This document shows, in pieces, positions 6,391 through 11,588 of a stretch of DNA of 29,794 nucleotides. The position numbers and the translations under genes are program-made. How positions within the stretch are numbered: the first letter of the stretch is position 1; every line of letters starts with the position of its first letter. Origin of the DNA: a virus; IMG/VR virus record IMGVR_UViG_3300049445_000157, positions 1 to 29,794 of that record. One strand, written 5' to 3'. The notes under the pieces were generated by a model, which was not told the DNA's origin, did not search any database, and saw only the letters and a program-made list of their open reading frames with translations.

Positions 6391-6441
6391 CTTGCACGCT
6401 ATGTCGCGCGGCATGTAGCGAGTGCTTGCACGTCATGCAAG
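6391..6441. promoter_or_regulatory. Operators O2 (half-site and full dyad) before the recT operon
   Basis: CTTGCACGTCATGCAAG at 6425-6441 differs from the O1 palindrome at two positions. A half-site CTTGCACG starts at 6391, 34 bp (about three turns) upstream. Bases after both full copies also match (CTTGCA...GCAAGTCT). The full dyad is 46 bp before the first early gene and probably overlaps its promoter. No exact -35/-10 pair can be claimed. Confidence 0.62.
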
Positions 6442-6487
6442 TCTGGCCTAGCGTCCGTCGCTTCCGAGATCAGCGGAGGCGCGACAT

Positions 6488-7027
6488 ATGTCGGACGACA
6501 GCGCACCACGGGTTCCCTCAGCATGGCAGTTAGAGCGCGCGGTGTCGGCATGGCAGCAGTTGCGCCAGATATACGCCGCCGATCCGTCGCTCGCCGACGA
6601 TGAGGAAGCGATTAGCGCGGCGTTCGCCGACGCCGAGATCACCCGCCCCGAGGTCCTGCTAGAGCGCGCGATCGACGCCGCCGTATGGTGCGACCGGCGC
6701 GAGATCGAGGCCGACGACCTTCGCCGCGAGATGATCGCCCGACGCGACCGGTATCGCGCGCGCGCCGAGACGATCCGCGTGATAATCGAGCAACTGTTGA
6801 CCGCGCTCGATATGAAATCGCACCGCGCCAAGCTCGCGCGCGCCGGCATGGTCATGGGCCGTCCCTCTGTCGTCATTACCGACGAAGGCTTGGTGCCCGA
6901 TCAGTACTTCCGGACCGAACGTGTGCTTATGAAAACGCCGCTCGGCGACGACCTCGAACAAGGCGTCGTGGTTCCCGGCGCGGTGTTGTCGAACCCGGCG
7001 CCATACCTCCAGATCAGGAAGCTCTGA
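6488..7027 (+). CDS. Siphovirus Gp157-like protein
   Basis: The product has 179 residues. After a helical start, AISAAFADAEITRPEVLLER leads into a long charged coiled-coil stretch (REIEADDLRREMIARRDRYRARAETIRVIIEQLL). The conserved-type tail is SHRAKLARAGMVMGRPSVVITDEGLVPDQYFRTER...LLGDDL..G...PGAVL. That matches the Gp157 family, which is often next to recT or erf genes and is thought to accompany single-strand annealing or resist host interference. The start is ATG 6488 with GGAGG 8 nt upstream. It heads the early plus-strand operon and stops 3 nt before the recT ATG. Confidence 0.82.
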   Translation: MSDDSAPRVPSAWQLERAVSAWQQLRQIYAADPSLADDEEAISAAFADAEITRPEVLLERAIDAAVWCDRREIEADDLRREMIARRDRYRARAETIRVIIEQLLTALDMKSHRAKLARAGMVMGRPSVVITDEGLVPDQYFRTERVLMKTPLGDDLEQGVVVPGAVLSNPAPYLQIRKL

Positions 7028-7030
7028 CAC

Positions 7031-8260
7031 ATGGCCCAGCAAGCTCGCGAGCGGCAAGCGATAACGATCGCGCCGCGCTATACCAAGCCGGAGATTTTTG
7101 CCGGCACCGACGTAGCGTGGCGGTCGCTCTGCGAGTGCTATCCCAACGCCGAGACGCCGGAAGTTCTCATGGCGGTGATGGAATACTGCGCGGTCCGCCG
7201 GCTCGATCCCTACAAGCGGCCGGTGCATGTCGTTCCGATGTGGAACGCCAAGCTACGGCGCCGCGTCCAGGTCGTCATGCAGGGAATCAACGAGATCGAA
7301 ATTACCGCGTCGCGGACCGGCGCCTGGGCGGGCATGGACATGCCGAAGTGGTCCGACGATCTCGGCCCCGCCGGCTTGGTCGAGCGGACCTTTCGCGGCA
7401 CGATCGACAACGACGACGGCTCGACGACCAAGATTGAAAAGACGTTGCGCTTTCCGCTCTGGTGCGCGGTAACCGTCTATCGGCTGGTCGGCGGCGAAAA
7501 GCGCGCCTTCACCGAGCAGCTATTTTGGGAAGAGTGCTACGCGACGGCCGGCTTCAAGTCGGAAGTGCCGAACGAACGCTGGGCCAAGGCGCCGCGTCAG
7601 ATGCTCCACAAGTGCGTCAAAGCCGCCGTGTTGCGCGCGGCGTTTCCCGAGGAAGGTCTCGGCTATACCGCCGAGGAGATGGAGGACCGGCCGACCGATA
7701 CCGGCGGCGTGACGATCGAGGGCAAGATTGACCACGGCGATCCTGGCCTGACCGACCGCGACCGGCAGGCCGATCAGGTTTATCCGCCGCCGCCGAAGCC
7801 GCCGGCCGACGCTACGGCGGGTCTCGCCGCGCTTGAGGATCAGAATGCCTCGCGCTGGATCAAGAGCGTCCAGACGCTCCTGGCGACCGTAGCGACCGAG
7901 GCCGAAGTGATCGCGATCAACAACCATCCGCGCGTGCGCACCGCGCTCGAAAAGGCGCCGCAATTGGTCCGCGAGAACATTCGGGACTGGATCAACGAAG
8001 CGCGCATCCGAACGGTGGTGGTCGAGGAACCGCCGATCGAGGAGAAAGATTGGACGATCCCGAGCGGCGACGACTGGCCGGATGATCCGATCCGCGAACT
8101 GCTCGCCGAGATCGAGGCGATGGACGCGGACGGTCTCGACGTGCTGTCGGTCAGCGCGTCGTGGAAGGTCAAAACGCGCGATCTGTTTCCGCTCGATCTC
8201 GATCGGGTGAACGAAGCGATTGCGGACCGGCGCCGGCTATTGAAGGGAGGCAAGACATGA
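7031..8260 (+). CDS. recT: Phage recombination protein Bet/RecT family, with C-terminal extension
   Basis: The protein has 409 residues. The Bet core is seen in VLMAVMEYCAVRRLDPYKRP, VHVVPMWNAKLRRRVQVVMQ, GINEIEITASRTGAWAG, then FPLWCAVTVYRLVGGEKRAF and RWAKAPRQMLHKCVKAAVLR with AFPEEGLGYTAEEM. These proteins anneal single strands during homologous recombination. A Pro-rich linker follows at about residues 240-265, and then a C-terminal domain (SRWIKSVQTLLATVATEAEV...VRENIRDWINEA) that many alphaproteobacterial phage copies carry. No exonuclease partner gene is adjacent. AGGAAG precedes the ATG, and the stop overlaps the next gene as ATGA. Confidence 0.93.
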   Translation: MAQQARERQAITIAPRYTKPEIFAGTDVAWRSLCECYPNAETPEVLMAVMEYCAVRRLDPYKRPVHVVPMWNAKLRRRVQVVMQGINEIEITASRTGAWAGMDMPKWSDDLGPAGLVERTFRGTIDNDDGSTTKIEKTLRFPLWCAVTVYRLVGGEKRAFTEQLFWEECYATAGFKSEVPNERWAKAPRQMLHKCVKAAVLRAAFPEEGLGYTAEEMEDRPTDTGGVTIEGKIDHGDPGLTDRDRQADQVYPPPPKPPADATAGLAALEDQNASRWIKSVQTLLATVATEAEVIAINNHPRVRTALEKAPQLVRENIRDWINEARIRTVVVEEPPIEEKDWTIPSGDDWPDDPIRELLAEIEAMDADGLDVLSVSASWKVKTRDLFPLDLDRVNEAIADRRRLLKGGKT

Positions 8261-8463
8261 CCACGCGGCACAAGCCTGACCACGAGATTCAATTGATGTT
8301 GCGCGTGTTGCGCGATCTCCAAGCGTTGCCCAAAGCGGGACGGCATCGCGTGCTGGCCTATTGGAACGCGCGCGCCGACGACATGCCGGAGACCAGCAGC
8401 AAGCAGGGCGAACAGCAACTCGATATCGAGGACACGCTATTGCCGGCGAAGGCGGCAGCATGA
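8257..8463 (+). CDS. Small hypothetical protein (68 aa)
   Basis: It reads MTTRHKPDHEIQLMLRVLRD, then LQALPKAGRHRVLAYWNARAD and a polar tail. The core is two helices, of the kind encoded beside recT. The start at 8257 overlaps the recT stop and the stop overlaps the next gene, both as ATGA. Family not recognised. Confidence 0.7.
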   Translation: MTTRHKPDHEIQLMLRVLRDLQALPKAGRHRVLAYWNARADDMPETSSKQGEQQLDIEDTLLPAKAAA

Positions 8464-8804
8464 TTAGCGCGCGCGAATTCAACCGGATCGAAAAGGCGCG
8501 CGAGATCGAGCTTCGTCCGCCGCCGCCGGCCACGTCGCCGCCCGCGTCGCGCAAGACGCGGACGCTCGCCGAGATCGGCGCGGACGCCGGTAGCGCGGTC
8601 GCGACCGTTCCCCGGTTGCTCGACGCGGATCGGATCGCCGAGCTTTTGCAGGTCACGCGCCGGCACGTAAACCATCTGGTGCACATCGGCGAATTCCCCA
8701 AGCCGGTCCTGGTCGGAACGCAACGGCGCTGGCTCGCGAGCGATTACAACGCGTACGTTGCCAAGCTGCGCGAGAAACAAGCGAAGCGGCGCCGCCATGC
8801 CTGA
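8460..8804 (+). CDS. AlpA/excisionase-like winged-helix DNA-binding protein (114 aa)
   Basis: The C-terminal half is a MerR/AlpA-type wHTH: LLDADRIAELLQVTRRHVNH, LVHIGEFPKPVLVGTQRRWL and ASDYNAYVAKLREKQAKRRR. The FPKPV..G...RW...D motif is the hallmark of AlpA and excisionase proteins. Residues 1-55 are disordered (Pro/Ala/Arg). With an integrase 2.8 kb downstream it is the best excisionase candidate, although AlpA proteins can also be transcription activators. It starts at ATG 8460 in an ATGA overlap. Confidence 0.78.
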   Translation: MISAREFNRIEKAREIELRPPPPATSPPASRKTRTLAEIGADAGSAVATVPRLLDADRIAELLQVTRRHVNHLVHIGEFPKPVLVGTQRRWLASDYNAYVAKLREKQAKRRRHA

Positions 8805-9003
8805 CCTGTTCTCGCTCGACGACATGATTCAAGAGGTCCGTCGCGAACTGCGGATGCGCGCGACGCTGTATCCCAAGTGGAAGGCCGACGCCGGCCGCAA
8901 CAAGCGCAACCAGATCGACCGGCAATGGGACGTGATGGAGGCGGTGCTCAAATTTTTGGAGGGACACAATGAGCGACCAACAGCCACGATGGATCGAGAA
9001 TAG
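8797..9003 (+). CDS. Small hypothetical protein (68 aa)
   Basis: MPDLFSLDDMIQEVRRELRM continues as RATLYPKWKADAGRNKRNQI and DRQWDVMEAVLKFLEGH. It is mostly helical and conserved in style with small phage proteins that carry LYPKWV...AD..I...E.ILK signatures. The start at 8797 overlaps the upstream stop in ATGCCTGA. It overlaps the next gene by 35 bp. Function unknown. Confidence 0.72.
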   Translation: MPDLFSLDDMIQEVRRELRMRATLYPKWKADAGRNKRNQIDRQWDVMEAVLKFLEGHNERPTATMDRE

Positions 9004-9196
9004 GCGCTGCGACGGTCTCGCGATCGTCTCAGGGATCGAGGGGCTTATTATCATGCCGGCCGGCGAGCGGTTGCCGGTTGACCTATGCCCGTGCTGCGGC
9101 AAGGCATTCGCGCAGGACGATCGCGGCGCGCGCGCGGCGCGGCTAGTCGCCGATCTCATGTTCCCGCTAGTCGGGGCGCCGAAACATGCAGATTAA
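8969..9196 (+). CDS. Small Cys-motif protein (75 aa)
   Basis: The protein contains VDLCPCCGKAF, a CPCCGK knuckle, after RWIENRRCDGLAIVSGIEGL. The start at ATG 8969 is fixed by GGAGG 7 nt upstream, inside the end of the previous gene. A single CxCC knuckle suggests metal binding. Function unknown. Confidence 0.7.
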   Translation: MSDQQPRWIENRRCDGLAIVSGIEGLIIMPAGERLPVDLCPCCGKAFAQDDRGARAARLVADLMFPLVGAPKHAD

Positions 9197-9494
9197 CGCG
9201 CTGCGCGGACGCGATGGCATGTATGCGCTGATGGAAGCTTGGCGACATGCCGGCCAAGAATTCGAGCTGGGCGTTATGGTCGCGACGCCGGTCGAGAGTG
9301 CCGAAGGTTACCACCTGTTGTTTACGATCGGCGAGACAACGGCGGCAATGACGCTCGCCGAGACCAAGTGGCTCGCCGATAGCCTGATCGAAAAGACGGG
9401 CGCCTTCGGACCGCTTGGGCGCGATCTCCAAAGCTTCGGCCGGATGATGCTGGCGATCCTCGCGGAAGCGCCCGGCCCGCATGGGGTCCACTGA
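9186..9494 (+). CDS. Hypothetical protein (102 aa)
   Basis: It has a mixed alpha/beta pattern: EFELGVMVATPVESAEGYHL, LFTIGETTAAMTLAETKWLA, DSLIEKTGAFGPLGRDLQSF. The TKWLADSL segment resembles small conserved phage proteins of early operons, but I cannot name a family. It overlaps the previous gene by 11 bp. Confidence 0.65.
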   Translation: MQINALRGRDGMYALMEAWRHAGQEFELGVMVATPVESAEGYHLLFTIGETTAAMTLAETKWLADSLIEKTGAFGPLGRDLQSFGRMMLAILAEAPGPHGVH

Positions 9495-9498
9495 TGGG

Positions 9499-9588
9499 GT
9501 GTATCGGCTGCTTGGTCTGGTCGCGCTGATCGCGGTGACCTGGACCGCCGTCGCGTTGCTCGCGATCGAGATCGTGGGGGTGCTGTGA
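9499..9588 (+). CDS. Very small single-helix membrane peptide (29 aa)
   Basis: The GTG frame reads VYRLLGLVALIAVTWTAVAL then LAIEIVGVL, essentially one transmembrane helix. Its stop overlaps the next gene's GTG as GTGA, the same coupling used throughout this operon, which argues against chance. No strong Shine-Dalgarno is seen. It could be a regulatory or membrane-protection peptide. Confidence 0.42.
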   Translation: MYRLLGLVALIAVTWTAVALLAIEIVGVL

Positions 9589-9842
9589 CGCTCCGGCGTT
9601 GCGCCTGCGGCCGCAAGGCGATGACCTTCGCTCCGGGTGGCGAACCGATCCACGCGCCGGGCCATGTCCTGGTCGATCGCGGTAGCCGAGCTCAGGCATG
9701 GTGCCGCGCCTGCGCGGAGGCCCGTGGCTGGCTTGTCGCGCCGGAACGTCCGTCCGTAGCGGTCGCTTGCGCGACGCCGCGTAGCCACCGGAAAACCGGC
9801 ATAGCGAAGCGATCAGGGAGGAAGGGCAATGCGCGATCTTAG
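9585..9842 (+). CDS. Small Cys-rich protein (85 aa)
   Basis: RRCACGRKAM and WCRACAEARGW supply CxC and CxxC pairs about 35 residues apart, a likely zinc site. The C-terminus is basic. The GTG start at 9585 overlaps the stop of the tiny membrane ORF, and the end overlaps the next gene by 14 bp. Function unknown. Confidence 0.6.
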   Translation: MTLRRCACGRKAMTFAPGGEPIHAPGHVLVDRGSRAQAWCRACAEARGWLVAPERPSVAVACATPRSHRKTGIAKRSGRKGNARS

Positions 9843-10284
9843 ATTGCTCGACGCGCATCGGTTACGTGGGCGCGAGGTCATCGAATTTTACGGCTGGGAG
9901 GGCGATGATACCTGCGGCGCCTTCATGCTTCGATCGTCGATCGACGGCGGCGACTTGGTGGTGATCGCAAGCAACGGCGAGGGCTGGGATCACGTCTCGG
10001 TCTCGCGGCGCAACCGTTGTCCGAACTGGACGGAGATGGAGCAAGTCAAGCGGCTATTTTTCCGCGACGACGAAACTGCCATGCAGCTACACGTTCCGCC
10101 GTCCGATTACGTCAACGCTCACCCCTATACGCTCCACCTCTGGCGACCGCTCGATCAGGAGATACCGCGTCCGCCGAGTGTCATGGTCGGGATCGGAAGC
10201 TCGCCGCTAAAGTCGGCGCAGGACGCGCGGTTAATGCATCGCAAGGCGCTTGCGGAAGTGCGCGAGCGAAAGGGGCGACCATGA
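9829..10284 (+). CDS. DUF7694-like phage protein (151 aa)
   Basis: The segment GWDHVSVSRRNRCPNWTEME, then QVKRLFFRDDETAMQLHVPP, then YVNAHPYTLHLWRP is the signature of a widespread small phage protein family (HVSVS...P.W.EM..VK..FF...E.AMQ.H....YVN.HP..LHLWRP). Its biochemical role is not known to me. The start at ATG 9829 follows an AGGGAGGAAGGG stretch, an unusually strong ribosome site. It ends in ATGA with the next gene. Confidence 0.75.
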   Translation: MRDLRLLDAHRLRGREVIEFYGWEGDDTCGAFMLRSSIDGGDLVVIASNGEGWDHVSVSRRNRCPNWTEMEQVKRLFFRDDETAMQLHVPPSDYVNAHPYTLHLWRPLDQEIPRPPSVMVGIGSSPLKSAQDARLMHRKALAEVRERKGRP

Positions 10285-10508
10285 AAGAGCAAGAGGCTAT
10301 CGCGAAGGCTATGGCGGCACTCGAAGCGGCCGAAAAGCAATTCACGACCTACGCGGAGCATCACAAGCTACAAGCAAACGCCGCTTATGCCACCAAGATC
10401 GAGCGAGAAAGGCGCCTAGCGCAAGCCTCCACCAACTACGGATATGCGGTCCTGTGTGGAGACGCGCTGGAACACCTAAAGCTTGCGGTGGAAGTGCGCG
10501 AGCGATGA
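10281..10508 (+). CDS. Small coiled-coil hypothetical protein (75 aa)
   Basis: MKEQEAIAKAMAALEAAEKQ followed by a charged helical run (YATKIERERRLAQASTNYGY) suggests a coiled coil. Start and stop are both ATGA overlaps with neighbours. Family not recognised. Confidence 0.68.
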   Translation: MKEQEAIAKAMAALEAAEKQFTTYAEHHKLQANAAYATKIERERRLAQASTNYGYAVLCGDALEHLKLAVEVRER

Positions 10509-10750
10509 TCGCGACCGAGCCAGACGATATCGACGACATGCTAAACGCGATGCTTCGGGAGACCGACTGCGATCGCTCCGGCGACCTATCCGACAAGCTT
10601 GTTAAAGCGTCGATGACCTACTCGCGCGGCGAGATCGTCGTTGCGCTGGCGATTACGCTCGCGGCGCTGGTCGATCAATGTCCGTCGCCGCCGCTTATGC
10701 TCGACCTTGCGGTGCGGCTGGCCGAGCGTTTTTTGGAAGTCGGCGAGTAG
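10505..10750 (+). CDS. Small acidic helical protein (81 aa), last gene before the CRISPR array
   Basis: It reads MIATEPDDIDDMLNAMLRET through GEIVVALAITLAALVDQCPS to AVRLAERFLEVGE. The middle is hydrophobic but reads as a packed helix rather than a sure membrane segment. The start is an ATGA overlap at 10505. The TAG at 10748-10750 lies inside the degenerate first CRISPR repeat, so the array abuts the end of the early operon directly. Confidence 0.66.
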   Translation: MIATEPDDIDDMLNAMLRETDCDRSGDLSDKLVKASMTYSRGEIVVALAITLAALVDQCPSPPLMLDLAVRLAERFLEVGE

Positions 10751-10956
10751 ATGCCCCGCATGGCGGGGAACGCCCGGTCCCTGGTCTCGCCAAATCGAGC
10801 GGCGGCGGTTCATCCCCGCATGCGCGGGGAACGCCGAGGCAACCGGCCCTTGCGCGGCTTGTGCAGCGGTTCATCCCCGCATGCGCGGGGAACGCAGCGC
10901 CAGCAACATCCGGGCCGGCGTCTGCACCGGTTCATCCCCGCATGCGCGGGGAACGC
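10745..10956 (-). CRISPR. Mini CRISPR array, type I-E-like, three intact repeats, one degenerate repeat, three 32-bp spacers
   Basis: Three identical 29-bp repeats lie at 10806-10834, 10867-10895 and 10928-10956. Each begins CGGTTCAT, contains CCCCGCATGCGCGGGG (6-bp stem, 4-nt loop) and ends AACGC. A fourth, degenerate copy at 10745-10773 keeps CCCCGC-ATG-GCGGGG-AACGC but has lost the CGGTT end. Spacers at 10774-10805, 10835-10866 and 10896-10927 are all exactly 32 bp and unrelated to one another. Repeat and spacer lengths are those of type I-E. In the usual I-E orientation (repeat ending GATGAACCG) the array reads on the minus strand, so the degenerate copy is at the trailer end and the leader would lie to the right. 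No cas gene is present, so function would need host Cas proteins. Confidence 0.93.
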
Positions 10957-10992
10957 CCGGCGAGAAACGCCCTTCGTATCTACTAGCGGCCG

Positions 10993-11009
10993 GTTGCAAT
11001 CCATGCAAG
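10993..11009. promoter_or_regulatory. Operator O3 beside the CRISPR leader
   Basis: GTTGCAATCCATGCAAG; its reverse complement CTTGCATGGATTGCAAC matches O4 at 15 of 17 positions. It starts 37 bp from the last repeat, where a leader promoter reading into the array would sit. Flanking GGCC(GG) bases extend the symmetry. Confidence 0.5.
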
Positions 11010-11032
11010 CCGGCCAGCCCACCTATGCGCGG

Positions 11033-11257
11033 TCGCATGAAAACTCGCATGGTTGAATCATGCGGTCGGCGTAACCGCTTGAAAACGCGCGATTATCCTA
11101 CGGAACCGGCATTGTTGACCACAACGCGGCCTGCACCACCTAGCGCTACCTAGCCGGGAGATTAGCTAGACAATCCAGGCGTTTACGCGGTATGGCCTTG
11201 CATGGAATGCAAGCGACGACCAGGATAGGATATTCTGGATCGCATGTTTTTCGCATG
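11033..11257. repeat. Two pairs of TCGCATG direct repeats
   Basis: TCGCATG occurs at 11033-11039 and 11045-11051 (12-bp step), then again at 11240-11246 and 11251-11257 (11-bp step). One-turn spacing in two separate pairs suggests cooperative protein binding. The second pair lies just before the Shine-Dalgarno of the gene at 11272. Confidence 0.5.
11197..11213. promoter_or_regulatory. Operator O4 before the lone gene
   Basis: CTTGCATGGAATGCAAG has 7-bp perfect arms around three central bases and the same frame as O1. It lies 58 bp before the ATG at 11272, with a TAGGATATT box 13 bp further on that could be a -10 element. Repressor bound here would cover the -35 side. Confidence 0.58.
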
Positions 11258-11271
11258 AAAGGGAACCGACT

Positions 11272-11514
11272 ATGACAACCTCAACCGCCTTCAAGCCGGC
11301 CGCGATCTCGGCGGACATGATAACCGAGACCGGGCCGCATACGTTCGTCGTCGATGCGTCCGATCTCCGCTGGCCGGCCGGTATCGAGTGGCCGGCGACG
11401 ATCGAGACGACGATGGGCAACGGCTTGCGCTTCCAACTTTGGTCCGCGAGCCGCGACCATGCGACCTATCGCCAAGCGAACGGCATCATCGTCGTAAGCG
11501 TATTCAACGACTGA
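11272..11514 (+). CDS. Lone hypothetical protein (80 aa) with own control region and terminator
   Basis: The protein reads MTTSTAFKPAAISADMITET, then GPHTFVVDASDLRWPAGIEW, then TTMGNGLRFQLWSASRDHAT and ends GIIVVSVFND. It is slightly acidic and beta-rich, without Cys motifs or membrane segments, and I do not recognise it. AAGGGA lies 9 nt before the ATG. It is a single-gene transcription unit: an operator-like dyad upstream and an intrinsic terminator 11 bp after the stop. Beside a CRISPR array, this could be a lysogeny-expressed moron, an array accessory or an anti-CRISPR; nothing in the sequence chooses between these. Confidence 0.72.
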   Translation: MTTSTAFKPAAISADMITETGPHTFVVDASDLRWPAGIEWPATIETTMGNGLRFQLWSASRDHATYRQANGIIVVSVFND

Positions 11515-11524
11515 CCGACAAGCG

Positions 11525-11562
11525 AACGGCGCCCCCAGCCACGGAGGCGCCGTTTTCGTTTT
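11525..11562 (+). terminator. Intrinsic terminator
   Basis: AACGGCGCC at 11525-11533 pairs perfectly with GGCGCCGTT at 11546-11554, followed by TTCGTTTT. It isolates the lone gene from the integrase operon. Confidence 0.85.
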
Positions 11563-11588
11563 AACCGATGCAAGGGAAGTTCGACCAA

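Larger units (their letters stand above)
10957..11271. other. Non-coding region between array and lone gene: putative leader, operators, repeats
   Basis: No gene is visible in these 315 bp. Present are two 17-bp operator-like dyads, two pairs of TCGCATG direct repeats, an inverted repeat CGCATG-N7-CATGCG at 11046-11064, an 8-bp palindrome TAGCGCTA at 11141-11148, and CTAGC/GCTAG arms at 11150-11169. Its left end should be the leader of a minus-strand array, though it lacks an AT-rich tract. Possible roles are array leader, promoter of the gene at 11272, and part of attP. Confidence 0.55.

Noticed and set aside
10678-10986. Plus-strand open frames across the CRISPR array with repeated SSPHARGT / FIPACAGNA peptides
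   Set aside because: These are the well-known translation artefact of I-E repeats; the repeat-spacer periodicity explains them.
10957-11009. A further degenerate CRISPR repeat beginning CGGTT at 10991
   Set aside because: Only the first five bases match and the stem CCCCGC/GCGGGG is absent; the site fits the operator dyad better.
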